A DNA stretch of 64,000 nucleotides from Isoetes taiwanensis (Eukaryota; Streptophyta; Lycopodiopsida; Isoetales; Isoetaceae): contig JAJEKV010000013.1 in assembly GCA_021234155.1 (NCBI GenBank), forward strand, positions 14,051,877 to 14,115,876, in the 5' to 3' direction. Both the position numbers and the translations under genes were made by a program. The notes beneath the pieces are model-generated. The model ran no database searches. It had not been told where the DNA came from and worked only from the letters and a program-made list of their open reading frames with translations. Of the stretch, positions 12,121-30,863 are shown in pieces (position 1 is the stretch's first letter; every line of letters begins with the position of its first letter).

Positions 12121-13150
12121 TTAAGATGCATCCCCATCTGGTGGACCCTGGGATGTGCTCGATCTCAACGTTAGCAAAATTCCTTGAGCAATCAAGTTGG
12201 GCAAGCAAACTACAAAGCTTTTTTTTGCTGTATGTGAATGTATGTACTGCTTGGAGAAAGAGGCATGCAAAAGTATGTAGACATCTGAGATGAAAAGAAT
12301 GACAACTTAAATGCCATGGCTCAGTTTTCTAATTTACTGCAGATAACACGAGGGGACAACTAACAAGCTTGCACTTCCAAGTTGCTCATCAGTCGTAACA
12401 AATAGGGTATTTTTGAGCTTTAATCAGGCAGGATGTTGCATGAGCAATTGGACAAGTGACGCTCCTCATAAATAATCACATTGGGCCTCGGTGGTTTTGG
12501 TATTTGGTCCATTAGCTTGTATTCAGGAATACATCGAACTCTATCTGCCCTTAACAAACAACAGATAAATCCCATAACACAATGCATGGGGTGAAACAGC
12601 TCAAATTTCAGATCATACATCTAAATCCCATTATTTCAAAGAATATAAACAAAAACGACGATTTTCGGCTCATCCATGATGCACTTTTTCTTTCTATTGA
12701 TATAACTTGATGCTGTGGTAGTGTCCCAGCTACTAACAGATCAGTGCTAAGTTAGAAAAATGGTGTAAGTGATAAACCCTGGCTCAAGGTTTCATGACCG
12801 CGCAATTAAAAACACAAAGAAAAGCCTAAATTATAAGCTGAAGCAGCTCAAATTGCTAAGAAATAAGCAAAGGAAGGTAGTCACAGTACTTGTTTCGGAT
12901 GACTAAGCTGAGCGCCCCTCGCCAGAAGCAGAAATTCAGCACGAGGGTATATGATAAGAAGTGAAGTAGTTTGCGTTACTAAAGGGGCTAAGACCGTAAG
13001 AGACATCCACGTCGTGTTATAATGGCATGCCTCTGAACAAAAAAAACAGAAGTCAATAAAAACCGTAGAGCCACACGCCCTAGCACTCTGCACGATCTCT
13101 TGGTGACGAAAGCAGAGCTCCTTTGCCAGCTATGGCATTCAACTTCGCCT

Positions 13151-13160
13151 TATATATAAA
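13151..13160 (+). promoter_or_regulatory. TATA box of peroxidase gene 1
   Basis: TATATATAAA lies 63 bp before the ATG at 13223, giving an expected 5' UTR of about 35-40 nt. An ACGT-core CCACGTCG word lies upstream near 13007. Confidence 0.7.
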
Positions 13161-13222
13161 TCCTTCGCCACAGAACCAACCATTCAGCTGCCATTTTCTC
13201 GCCAGTTTTTCTCATCCCAGAT

Positions 13223-14527
13223 ATGGATCTGCTGCACATGCTCTTTCGTTTTTTGGCCTTCGTTTTGCTCCTCACTTGCCCTTCCTTGGCCCATCAACCA
13301 AACGATCCCCATAATATTTTCTATCCCCTTCAGCTCGATTACTACAAATATTCATGCCCCAATGCTGAGAAAATCATCCAACAAACTGTCACGAAAATTG
13401 TCTCTTCTGATAAGGGCTCTGCCCCTGAGCTTCTCAGGCTCCACTTTCATGACTGTTTTGTCAGGGTACTTCTTCTTTCGACGTTGGTTGATAGTATTTT
13501 GTTGTAAAATGTAATTAATGTAAGATTCACTTTGTGGGTTTTTTTCTTCCTTTCAAGGGCTGTGATGGATCCATTCTTCTCAACTCAAGTGCCAATATCA
13601 AGGTTGAGAGAGATTCTGGTCCAAACTTGAACCTCCAAGGCTTCGACCGCATTGATGAAATCAAGGCTAAGTTGGAGAAAGCATGTCCTGGAGTAGTTTC
13701 TTGTGCTGATATTCTTTCTCTAGCAGCAAGGGATGCTGTTGGTATTGTAAGTGTGTTGATGCCTTTGACATTATGGTGGTTAGCATTTTAACATAATAAA
13801 CAAAATCTTGACACAACCATCATCTTCTTCTTCTTTCTCTTTTGACATTATTTCGCAGCTTGGAGGACCTTCCTGGGTCGTTCCAACCGGAAGAAAAGAT
13901 GGGAGAATATCAAAGAAATCTGAGGCAGATGCACTCATTCCAACTCAAGACATGGATTTCTCAGCTCTACTATCCCTCTTCAAATCCCAAGGCCTAGACA
14001 AAACAGACCTTGTGGCCCTCTCAGGTCACTAGAGGCACAACCTCAAATCAAATATGAACAATGCAATTCAATTCAATTCAATTTGATCCATTATAATTTG
14101 CTAAAGATTGTTCTTTACAGGTGCTCACACAATTGGTGATGCTCATTGTAGCTCGATCGAAGATCGACTCTACAACTACAAGGCAACAGGAAAGATGGAC
14201 CCAGGATTGGACCCTATATATGGTGCCAAGTTGAGGAAGTTGTGCAAAAGAGGAGACATTACCACCAAGGTGTCTATGGATCCCTTCACGGAACTTAAAT
14301 TTGATAACAAGTTTTATACTGCAGTGGAGACAAGAAGGGGGCTCTTCCATAGTGATCAAGAATTGTTGACAGATCCCCAAGCCAAAGCAATGGTTGATGC
14401 AGATGCTAGTAGCCCTAAATTCCCTTTCTTTGACCAGTTTTCACACTCCATGACCAAGTTGAGCCTCCTTAAAGTGCTCACTAGTTCCAAAGGAGAAGTT
14501 AGGAAAGATTGCAAGTTTGTCAATTGA
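13223..14527 (+). CDS. Class III secretory peroxidase, gene 1 (four exons)
   Basis: Haem peroxidase (EC 1.11.1.7) that uses H2O2 to oxidise phenolics in the cell wall or vacuole. Exons are 13223-13465, 13558-13746, 13859-14024 and 14121-14527, all with GT-AG introns of 92-112 bp and phases 0, 0, 1, giving 334 residues. Residues 1-24 are a signal peptide. The distal motif [10 protein letters not shown] supplies catalytic Arg72 and His76; GCDGS follows at the first junction. Exon 2 has the conserved [11 protein letters not shown] block. The proximal haem ligand is His202 in LVALSGAHTIG, split by intron 3. The C-terminus has the usual [11 protein letters not shown] block and a conserved late Cys. 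The substrate-access LPxP motif is replaced by ALIPTQ, so substrate preference may differ. It is the upstream member of a tandem pair. The gene looks intact; family identity is certain, subgroup unknown. Confidence 0.96.
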
Positions 14528-14547
14528 AAATTTGACCACATTTTTTC

Positions 14548-14560
14548 AATAAAGAATAAA
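14548..14560 (+). terminator. Poly(A) signals of peroxidase gene 1
   Basis: Two AATAAA hexamers (14548-14553 and 14555-14560) lie 21-33 nt after the stop codon. Together they make a strong plant near-upstream element. Confidence 0.7.
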
Positions 14561-15378
14561 TATAGAACTTTATATTGCCACAAAATAGGTTATTTCGTCT
14601 TGAGCCCCATGTTAAAGAAGTGTTGGAACATAAGATGCTCACTTGCATTAATTATATGGCCTAACTAGTTTTCATGTGGAAGACGATTGGGAAAGGGCTA
14701 TTTTAAAACGTACTATGACACCACTAACAAAAGACAATTATACAAATCATTGCACCTTGCAAATAAAACATTAGACCCCAAAAAATCCATGTTGAAGAAT
14801 TATCAAAGCAAGGGGTGTGAAGGTTTTATGGCATATCTTATTTTGATGTGCTTTGACCGTTCATATAAGAGGATTGGGAGGGGAAGTGGGCTAGGAAAAT
14901 ACATATGGCCTGCACAATGCTAGCTGAGCTCTTCATTTTCATTTTGTACCGCATGATAGGAGCAGGATGGTAATGCTAAGACATTGTCTATTAATTGCAT
15001 TATTGTAATATCTCATGTGAACCACAATTTTATGCCTCTTCTTGTATATATAGTTCGTTCGTTTAAATGCATGTCTCATATCAGTAGCATGTTGGTCAAT
15101 CATCTTCAAATATAATAAATCATGTCACATAAGGCTATAATTATCTTATCTGATAAGTTGCAGGTCCATTGCATAGCCCCAAACAATGCATTCTCATGAT
15201 TGGATTAAGGAAGTGATAGCAACATCTGCTTGTCTTGAATGGTAAGTCTATATGGATATATCCCAATATGAGATGGCATGAATGTTAATGCACTCTTCAC
15301 AATAGTTGAGTAGGAAGTTCAGGTTCCAACACCTAAAAGCTTCTATCAAGACAAGTATATTCCATGGAGGGTCTACAA
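14561..15378. other. Intergenic region between the two peroxidase genes
   Basis: No supported gene. The 14687-14923 open frame has no motif. The right end is the promoter region of peroxidase gene 2. Confidence 0.6.
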
Positions 15379-15410
15379 TATAAAAGTTGAGACTTGCTTG
15401 TCATATAAAA
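15379..15410 (+). promoter_or_regulatory. Candidate TATA boxes of peroxidase gene 2
   Basis: TATAAAA occurs at 15379-15385 and again at 15404-15410, 114-145 bp before the ATG at 15524. Either could position transcription; the sequence does not choose between them. Confidence 0.5.
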
Positions 15411-15523
15411 GTTTGACGAATGCTAGGTATAGGCTTCTCCTTTGAGGAATCTTAGTATAATCCATGGTCACATTATCTTTGGCATAAATAACTATTAGTT
15501 TCATTTTGCAAGAGGAACTTACA

Positions 15524-22530
<7,007 letters not shown>

Positions 22531-22559
<29 letters not shown>

Positions 22560-22688
22560 GGGAAATTTATTGGATTGCCTAAGTAACTTGCCATGTAGAA
22601 ATTTAAACGTTCACAAGAATTGCAAGTTTCTCAACTAGGGGAAATTTATTGGATTGCCTAAGTAACTTGCCATGTAGAAATTTAAACT
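22531..22688 (+). repeat. 79-bp tandem duplication over the stop codon of peroxidase gene 2
   Basis: Copies 22531-22609 and 22610-22688 are nearly identical (one C/T change seen). The unit spans the last 29 nt of coding sequence with the stop codon plus 50 nt of 3' UTR. The second copy lies behind the first stop, so the protein is unchanged and the 3' UTR carries a relic of the coding end. Confidence 0.95.
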
Positions 22689-22790
22689 TCATGACGCATT
22701 TCATTTTATTCTTTAATATTGTTTGTAATATTATCTTGGGGAAAAAACAAATAAACAAGATGGAGAATTTTCACGAATAAAAGCAATGAT

Positions 22791-22960
22791 GGAAGTTTCA
22801 ACAATTGCATTTAATATTAAAATTACACCTTATTATTTAATCCTGACAGTAATCTGTTTGTTGTACTCTTTTTTATTGGGTCCTATAGGCCAGTTGGTCA
22901 GTTGGTCTCTGTGGACGATAAAACTCCATTCAATTCAAATCAATCTTATGGATTGTCACC
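22791..22960. repeat. Direct repeat, left copy (about 170 bp)
   Basis: Starts GGAAGTTTCAACAATTGC and ends GGATTGTCACC. It pairs with 23244-23412 in the same orientation at roughly 90 percent similarity by eye. The 283 bp between are unrelated and hold no gene. They could be the arms of an old insertion or a simple segmental duplication. Confidence 0.85.
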
Positions 22961-23243
22961 CCTGCGAGGCTGCCCATTTACGGGCTGTAACAGATGAGCA
23001 GAGGTGGTTGAGCCCTTTAACCGACAGGACCACCAACTCTCACACGCCAGAGCTGGATTATCCCGCCCATACCTCCACCCACATCAAGATTATCATACCA
23101 AAGCAGGATTATCGGCACAGATTATCAGCAGCCACAACTGGAACCGAAGCAAATCCAAGAATTCTGAATTGGGCTGGAGTTTTCTTGTCACAGGATTGGG
23201 ACTAACGGTGGAGATGAACTGGATCACAAATCCTGCCGATTAA

Positions 23244-23412
23244 GGAAGTTTCAACAATTGCATTTAATGTTAAGTTTACACCTTTATATTTAATCCTGAT
23301 AGGAATCTGTTTGTTGTACTCTTTTTTATTGGGCCCCATTGGCCAGTTCGTCAATTGGTCTCTGTGGACAATAAAACTCCATTGAATTCAATTTAATCTT
23401 ATGGATTGCCAC
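23244..23412. repeat. Direct repeat, right copy (about 170 bp)
   Basis: Matches 22791-22960, including CTGTTTGTTGTACTC and GGTCTCTGTGGAC. No target duplication or terminal TG/CA is evident, so it is not called an LTR. Confidence 0.85.
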
Positions 23413-24365
23413 CTAGTATAACACTGCATATATTGGAGTTAAGTTGTGATGGCTGCAATTCTATTTCATAGAAGGAGAACCTTGTAGTATCTTCGTGGAA
23501 TCTCTAATCTGATAGTTGCAATATTATCTTAATGGATACCCCCAAAATACTCAAGATGAATCTATTTACCTGATCTAAACTTTAGATGAAATAAAATTCG
23601 ACTTAACCTCTTACTAGTTATGGTGCCCGATGTTGTCGGGTGTAAATACAATTTTATTGTAGAAATCATATGAATAAAATGTGGGATTTAGAAACATACA
23701 TAGGGTTGTCAATCATGCTTCTTTTGCGTTATTGTCCAAGTTGGATGTTTATTCTATATGGTATATATGTGCATGGTTTATAGGTATTTATATTTATATT
23801 AATGTGTTGGATATGTGGCATATATGTACATGGTTGATAGTTGTTTATGTGTGTATTGTTGTTGTATTGGATAAATATGGAAATAACTGCTTGTTTTTAC
23901 ATGCTCGTGCGCACAGGAGCCTATGTCTTCTTCTAGAGAATTCAGGGGTTTGGAGATGTACATGTCATTTCCAGTTGTTGAAGTGTTGCCAAACATTTGC
24001 AACTATTGGAAGGTCAAACAATTGCAACTATTGAAAATTCAACTACTATTTTCTTCATGGCATTTGGTTCCATGCAATATAGTTAAAGATCCAATGTTTT
24101 CCATTGTATGAGGACACGTGGTTGCAATTTCGGCCATGGGTATCACGCTTTGAATTATTTTGAACAGTTGTGTGCCCAGTTTTGCTTCACAGGCCATTCC
24201 CCTAGCGTTAATTTCTGGCTAACTAGTACTAGCATGGAGCTTAGAGTTTACACAGCCCAGTTCAGCTAGCATAGACCTTTGAGTTACTAGCATAGAGCTT
24301 AGAGTTTATACAGATTCTGCACCCAGCTTGAACGCTGTCTGTTTGTTTGAGAATTTACAACATGC
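23413..24365. other. Non-coding interval
   Basis: No supported gene. It includes a run of GTATATATGTGCATGG/TGGCATATATGTACATGG words at 23755-23835 and a short direct repeat with AGCTTAGAGTTTA near 24240 and 24297. Confidence 0.5.
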
Positions 24366-25254
24366 TTGCAAGCCAAAGCCCCACTGCTCCAATATCTCAT
24401 GGCTAAGCATCGTCAACGCCGCCATAACTTCGCTGGTGTGGAGCTTTTGCGTGTCACATGGCTTGAACATTTCTCGCTTCCAGAATTTGATCTCATAAAC
24501 CAGCACGCCTCTCTTCAAGCACGGGTCCTTCCGCTCTTGCCCTCATCAGACCAGCATCTTCTTCTGGGCACCTTGCGGAACGCATCTCTTGCAGGCCCGA
24601 CGATTTCCTTGGACGGTAAGCTTTTGTTTCAGATACTGAATTTGCTCTACTCTGCCATCTTGTCATCTCCCACCTCTTGCCCAAAATTCTGCATTAATGC
24701 CCAAACCCAGACCCTGGAGAGCACATGCACTGATGACGGGATGCAAACAGAGACCTATGGGACTGCCGATGTGGAGATGACAAAAAAAGATCATGATGGA
24801 GCACAAGAGTAGGAGCAGGATCACAGTCGCAGGCAGGATAAGGACCCTGGGAACACGCAGGGAGCAGAATTCGCTCAGACGGCAGTGGACAGAAGCTTGA
24901 ATTTGCGCATTGTCGGTGTGCCAGAGACAAATCCTACCTTGGATGCGGAACAGGTAGCTAACTTCTTTACAGATGTTATGCATATTCAGAGGCCCGCCAT
25001 TGTTACAGCACGCAGGGTTGGGCTCAGAGGCCAGACCGTCCCTGCCACATCATCGTGCAGTTCAATAGCCCACAGGACAGGCTGTATGTCCTTCAGCATA
25101 GAAGTCATCTAAAGGACAGACAGTTCTCAGTTCAGGTGGATCTATCTCCGCTTCAGCTGACCAGACGCATCCAGGAGTTGTATAAGGTGCGAGAGGCTAG
25201 GCTACAACAAAAGTGGGCAGTGTACCAGGGAGGCACAACTATTATCCGAGATTA
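24366..25254 (+). pseudogene. LINE ORF1-like remnant (RRM-type nucleic-acid chaperone)
   Basis: The frame from 24366 runs to a stop at 24812 and continues in the same frame past 24850 with LNLRIVGVPETN. After a one-base frame change near 25040 it reads RPCHIIVQFNSPQDRLYVLQ, then VDLSPLQLTRRIQEL, and ends at 25254 with KWAVYQGGTTIIRD. The order of an LRIVGVPE strand, an Arg-rich turn, a HIIVQF strand with a following KD/RL helix, and a C-terminal basic region with WAVY resembles the RRM plus C-terminal domain of L1-type ORF1 proteins. No endonuclease or RT follows within the window, so it is a 5' fragment. Assignment is by pattern only. Confidence 0.45.
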
Positions 25255-25259
25255 GTGGC

Positions 25260-27455
25260 CCCAGAACCCATGGTTTGGTTACCTTTAGATAAATTGCAAA
25301 ACTATAGAGAATCAAGCATTAGTACTATACTAATAATTGCCCAAAATAAAGCAAGGGAAACAAAGCCCTATTTCAAGGGTTGCGCAAGAAAGGCCAGATG
25401 TGGCATGGACTTTAGATGACCTAAAATCTGCATATAAAATCACATGTATTGTCACAAATATTCAAGATTCTAAAATAGATCACATGCTTCCAAATGAGCA
25501 TAAACTTGTATGATCTATTCTCAAGAGTATCACCCTAACTTCAAACCAGAGCAAATGCTGACGCATTTAATGAATTTGTAGTTGAGAAGCTCGACTATTT
25601 ACAGCTTGTAGGAGATGCATATCACGATGCCCTTAATTAGTTGCATATGGCTCAAGATCCATACGGAAGGGTGAAGTTTGGTGCATATCTGGCCCATTAT
25701 GTGCTTGACGACAAATATTGCACTTAAGAACTGCTTTAACTACAACTACATGTTTAGACCATATCCTAAACAGTTGTAGATGAGATATTGGCACTATTGA
25801 CTTGAACAATGCGACTGCAACAATGACTTTACAAAGTATGGAGAAAGGCTCACTAAACTTATCTATCTTTGCATTTATTCTTCTCCCCCCCCCTCCCTTT
25901 CTTCCCCCATGTGCAAACAAAAAAGATATACGAACTAAACATAGGAAAGAAATGCATAATATGGTATCCTATGGGAAAAATCCACCAGCAGCATACAACA
26001 AATAATGCTAGCACCTACAAAATACATTTCATCCAATACACATAGCAACGAAGATACAATTTATCCCACATAAACACAATACGAACAAATATAACGTCAG
26101 ATACAGTTGAAGTTTTCAAATTCATATCAGCCAAAAGGTAGATGAAGCTGGTTTGGAAACATATCTGGAAACTCTAAATGAATTCATAGTAGTGATTCGT
26201 GTTCAATATGGAATGCAACAACAGAAGCACATATATCAGATTATTCAACTGACTTTATATACAATAAAGCTTATTAGAAAAAATAGCATAGGCATGTTTC
26301 TCATGCCTTGTCAATGACAAGAGAAATGGTGTAACATGCTTCCGAACTATTTGCTCCACCTCCATAGGAAGCATCAACGAAACAACACTATAGCTTGGGC
26401 TCTTCTTGCATAGTTAGGGGTCAAACAACCTCGACCATGCATCCACATCTTAGCTTATTATCTTTAATGTAGATTTGCAAGAAGTAGAAATTAAGATATT
26501 AAAAATGCTATAATGAGAGCATGAATGCAAAGAGCATGACAATTTGAAATATCAGATCATGCAAGAAGAAGAAAATAAAAGAAAACATTAGAAGTAAAAA
26601 ATGCTAGAATGAGAGCATAGTTAATGAGTGCAAAGAGCGTGAACATACCAAAAACATGTAATTCGTCGATTAAGGAAGAAGCACCAAACTTGCATATCAT
26701 ATATCACAACTATAAAATCAATTTCTAAGCTGCAATAAAACTCCAATAATTTCTAATGCCAAATGCAATAGATTATTGCAAAATAAAGAATGCAGACGCA
26801 ATCTAGGTGTAATCTTCATTTGCTTGCTAACTAACAGAGAATTCTGTAAATTCCTATATAATCTACGTATCTAAAATGGTAGTTTGAAGAAAACAATATA
26901 ACCAAAGTAACGAATGGCACTTCATGCAACTGTTCAACCTCTACAGCTATGGTTTTCCAATAGAGATTGAATACACGAAACAACATGTGCTACATAAGAT
27001 CAAGTAGAGATGCAAAATGTGGTTTTGTACCTGGAATTTGCAAGAATCTTCTGGTACAAATCATCATAAATGAAGATGAAAACACATGGTTTGCAAGCAA
27101 GATGCAAATGATTCTTGCATAATCCCTACCAGACACTTGAACTTCTTTTGCCATGTTCCACAAAAGCCAAAAGCAAGTGTTCTCTGTCCATACCACAACA
27201 GAAGAAAAGAAATAGACGTAAGAAACCAAGGACTATTTCTGCCTAATGTAAAGGAATCCAGCATCCTAAAGCAAGCTGGATCATTTCAAAATGCCTTGTA
27301 TTTCAAAGGAAATTACAAAATTAAACAGCAGTGCAAGAAACACAAAAGCTTTAAGGTTTTTTCAAATTGATGCCCTTATTTTCAAGGGTCCTCATTTTTT
27401 TGCTCTTTTATGTTGAAGGGCAAATTTTTTTGTTGCCCTTATAAATAATGGCTCC
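25260..27455. other. Non-coding interval
   Basis: AT-rich DNA without credible genes on either strand. It includes a diverged duplication at 26490-26645 (AAAAATGCTA(T/G)AATGAGAGCAT units about 100 bp apart). Confidence 0.5.
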
Positions 27456-27458
27456 TAA

Positions 27459-27496
27459 GAATAGAATAGAATAGAATAGAATAGAATAGAATAGAA
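27459..27496. repeat. GAATA microsatellite
   Basis: About 7.5 uninterrupted copies of GAATA. Confidence 0.95.
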
Positions 27497-27621
27497 AATC
27501 CCCTTAATTGGAAGGGTTGGAGGAATATTTAAGGGTAGGCAACGTTGTAAAGTTGATCATTGGGGAAGAAGGATGTTGGCAGCTATCGCTAGATCTCAAG
27601 GTGTTGGCAGCTATCTCAAGA

Positions 27622-27748
27622 TGTTGGCAAGGAATGGATCTACCTTAGCTGCAGCTGTCAGTGCGACTCCTCACCGTTTCCACACGAAGCCCATGGTGAG
27701 GCGTCGCACTGACAGCTGCAGCTAAGGTAGATCCATTCCTTGCCAACA
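27622..27748. repeat. Perfect 46-bp inverted repeat (hairpin) with a structured loop
   Basis: Arms 27622-27667 and 27703-27748 are exact reverse complements and contain the symmetrical core AGCTGCAGCT. The 35-nt loop has its own 7-bp stem (CCTCACC 27669-27675 with GGTGAGG 27695-27701), and after one mismatch outside the arms a further 5 bp (TCAAG) can pair. A transcript would fold into an almost fully paired hairpin of more than 50 bp. A relative of the left-arm start (TGTTGGCAGCTATC) occurs twice just upstream (about 27550-27615). Such perfect pairing is more like a young inverted duplication or siRNA source than an old miRNA gene. Confidence 0.9.
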
Positions 27749-27753
27749 CCTTG

Positions 27754-28486
27754 ATGACATATTTAACAAAATTTGGACTTATTCAAATTTAATAAATATA
27801 TTTTTAGCTTTTATTAATTTTAATAATAATTTGTTCTGTTTATCTTTAGATAAAAAATATGATACTTACTAAAGTTTAAAGTTGCTTTCTAAACTAATGG
27901 TTCCATCTATTTAGAATTAAATTTTCATCTAAGATAGCCCTGTATAATTAAAATGCCATTTTTTTAAAATATTTAAAGAAAGTTTTACATTGAAATTAAT
28001 TAAATGATTACGTTTATGTTTGATTAAAATATTTTTATTTCATCAATAATAAATTATTTAATAGTCATTATTAAACCAATAACTTTATATCATTTAATTA
28101 ATTTCAACCTAAGACCTTCCTTAAAGTATTTTTAAAAGTGTAAAAGTTTGTAAATTGTGAAATTCTAATAATAGTTTTAAGTCAATCGCTAATCAAACCA
28201 TCAGATTTCATTTAATTATCATGATTGCTAAATCTTGAATCTGTTAAATCAATAAAAATTGAAATTTTTATATTCTTGAAATGTCTAATTCTAAATAGAT
28301 TCAAATAAAAATTAGTTTGAAAATCAAGTTTATTCTTTGATAACCATTATAGTTTTAATTTAAAGATAAACTTATAAAAATTATAGCAATCAAGAAGAAT
28401 CACACAATACACATATTCTTATAATGGCGTTCGTGAAGTGTTATCTATTAAATCTGAATAAGTCCAAATTTTGTTGAATATGTCAT
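27754..28486. mobile_element. Foldback/MITE-like element with about 42-bp terminal inverted repeats
   Basis: The left end 27754-27795 (ATGACATATTTAACAAAATT...) matches the reverse complement of 28445-28486 with about three mismatches. Pairing continues inside: CTATTTAGAATTAA near 27907 matches 28286-28298, and GAAATTAATTAAATGAT at 27992 matches 28090-28106. Most of the element is therefore a long imperfect palindrome. It is over 75 percent AT and has no ORF. TTG lies on both outer sides (27751-27753 and 28487-28489), a possible 3-bp target duplication, which is weak. The perfect hairpin at 27622-27748 directly abuts its left end. Confidence 0.7.
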
Positions 28487-28489
28487 TTG

Positions 28490-30799
28490 ATGCAAAATTC
28501 AGGATTACTATTCTCTGTTGAGTCATGTGATTATGCAAGAGTTATAAGTCAAATATCACGTCAATCCAAAGACCCAAACATTTGGCCTGATTACTAATCA
28601 ATTCGCTGATCCTTTGATCCTTTACTCAAAATACAATGCATCTAAAGGTGTCCAGAATATCAAAATAAATGATCACCATTTTGAAGAGTTTTCAGAGTCA
28701 CTCACCTGTGTAATCTTGGTTGCAGAGATCTTTCAGAAAGCTAAGTAAGACTATTCAACCTTGTTATGTAAGATTATTCAGATGTTTGTAAACCATAAAC
28801 GACATATTAGCGCGTTCTGCCTTGGCGTCCAACAGTATGTTGCCATATGGCATTTTGGGCACACTTTCTTTTCCAGGAAATTCATAAATTCATCTATTAA
28901 CATTCCTTTTTTCTGTGACTTTTTTGCTGTGACCATCCGATTGGCAACACGTAGCACATAACAAATGCCTATCTGTTGTCCATGTCATAGGGAAGTTTCT
29001 TGCTGTGTCAACATACCTCCACACGACATTTGTGTAAGGAAACTGAAGGCACCGATGTTGTCTTGTAATAGCAGGCTATTCCGCCCTGCTGTGTCAACCT
29101 GCCTTCGGCCTTCGCGCTATTGCGCATCGACAGGTTTCCAAACTAGGAAAGTCTTGTAAGGAGGCATTCATATGAAGACATAATAAAGGCTCGTTTATTT
29201 GGATACAAACTTAAGATAGTTCCAACAACAAGGCATTACATTTTGGATATAGTGGTATTAAAAATTTGCAAAGCTCTTTGCCTTTGAGCCTAACCCTTAT
29301 GTTCTATGACTGTCTTTTAGAACTACAGACAGACCCACTATATAACCATGTTGAAATTAGAAATAGGAAAAATTCTTGACACCAGCAATGTGGGGAATTT
29401 CCTGGCTCATGTTAAGAGTTCATTGAAAAGCATCGATCAATGCTAGTTATTGATTGTATTGTTTTTGGGCCTGTTTTTATTTCAAACATACATGCTTTCC
29501 TTTTAGATTTCCAAAACAGAGGATTAGGAATTCCTTCAAAGTTGCTCATCAAGCTACTATATGTTCTTGTAACCCTCAACCTAAGATGCGTTTTTACTAC
29601 GAGATACCAAGGCATGCAAATGGCACAATGCAGCTAAAGCGCAACAGACCTATTCAATCTTGACTGTTTAGGATATTCAATGTGGCTGTTTGGGATGCCG
29701 CATAAACCGTGTCAAAACCCCCACAATATATAAACAATATCTGGCCGTGTGATAATAACCTATAGAGAGTTGCATCTACATCTTGTGCTGCGTCAAGGTT
29801 TAAAACATTGGATCCTCAAAACAGCTTGGAGTAGATGCAAATATATATTGCCCTGCAGGTTATCTCGGGCCCATGTTTTCTTTGTAAACTGGAGCAATGG
29901 AACGTTGTTTGCCGTATCGTAATCACTTCTTAAAACTTCATACAATTCTTCTAGCTTCCTTTTCTGCCTGTAAGTAGGCAGTAAACATTGTCAATAAAAT
30001 TAAACTAACTTGTCCAAAAATAGAACAGTCTCACTCAATACTTCACCTTGACTTATCTGCATACTTCTCTTCCAATTCTGCTTTGTCTTTGACCAGACTT
30101 TCCTTCTCTTGTTCTAACATCTGAATCTTTTCTTTTTCATAGCTTTTTGATATGCTGTATCACTGCTCTATCTTTTGCATGTATTTGTTCTGCATCTCGG
30201 CATAATTTTGACGCAATTGGACTGCCTTGCTCACTGTGAATTGAGCCTCCACATCCTTTTGGCCTATCCAAAAGACTACACCCTTGAAGGCACTTTTCAT
30301 TACTGCTCGTAGTCAAGTACTTTTGCATTTATTAACATGTAACTAAAGCATTATAGGATTTTCTGAGGCTTAGTTAGGATACTGCAATGTGGGGGAACTC
30401 CTGCCATGATCATCTGAAATGTGTTATAATCAGATTTTGGAAAATCCCATATATCCTTATTTACATGCCTAGGATGTGCTTCATCAAACTTCTAGAGATG
30501 AAAAATGCCAAAGACATTCATATTCATCGCTTTTAAAGATTTGACCTGAAGAATACAGGAATTTAAAACAGGAACTTACATTGACCCACTCATCGTTGGG
30601 GTTCAATTACGCCTCTAAAAATCTCGCAAATCCTTTCCCTTCCAGAGTGCTTCGGCAAAAGCTTTACCAGTGGCTTAAATCTTAGCTTGCAAAGCCGATC
30701 TCAAAAGCTTGCTGCATGTTCTTTAGGACTAATCAATCTCTTATTTCTACAATATTTTAATTGTTGTATATTCTATTTTTCTCTCTGTGACGTGTTTAG
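28490..30799. other. Non-coding interval
   Basis: No gene can be supported on either strand. Short open frames (28965-29159, 29440-29663, 30137-30328 -) have no motifs and overlap in conflicting frames. Confidence 0.5.
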
Positions 30800-30863
30800 T
30801 ACTGATGCAGCCGAGTTACCTGTACACCAAGTTCTCAATATGCCTGCTCTCTCACCTACAATG
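30800..30863 (+). pseudogene. Orphan exon resembling the lipoyl-domain start of pyruvate dehydrogenase E2
   Basis: Between a pyrimidine-rich acceptor (CTCTCTGTGACGTGTTTAG) and a GT donor after 30863 the frame reads AAELPVHQVLNMPALSPTM. In plant dihydrolipoyl acetyltransferases this is the end of the leader-proximal linker and the first strand of the lipoyl domain (xLPxHQxxxMPxLSPTM). The following part, with the EGD turn and lipoyl-lysine, is not found in the next kilobase, and no transit-peptide exon is seen before. It is therefore a stranded exon or the edge of a gene with very long introns. The match is short but distinctive. Confidence 0.5.

Larger units (their letters stand above)
9376..13140. 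other. Non-coding interval
   Basis: AT-rich DNA without a convincing coding region on either strand; the longest open frames (10231-10527, 12420-12620) have no recognisable motifs and biased composition. It holds the 62-bp duplication at 10011 and the diverged repeats at 11140-12120. Near the right end it becomes the upstream region of peroxidase gene 1. Confidence 0.6.

Noticed and set aside
13123-13314. Separate small ORF before peroxidase gene 1
   Set aside because: It overlaps the TATA box, 5' UTR and signal peptide in another frame.
14078-14380. Antisense ORF under peroxidase exon 4
   Set aside because: It is a shadow of the coding exon with no motif.
15506-15523. Longer start of peroxidase gene 2
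   Set aside because: The upstream codon is TTG, and the signal peptide begins cleanly at ATG 15524.
22791-23412. Small LTR element made of the two 170-bp direct repeats
   Set aside because: The copies lack TG/CA ends and target duplications, and nothing retroelement-like lies between them.
27622-27748. Known conserved miRNA precursor
   Set aside because: The arms match no miRNA family that I recognise, and perfect 46-bp pairing is atypical for one.
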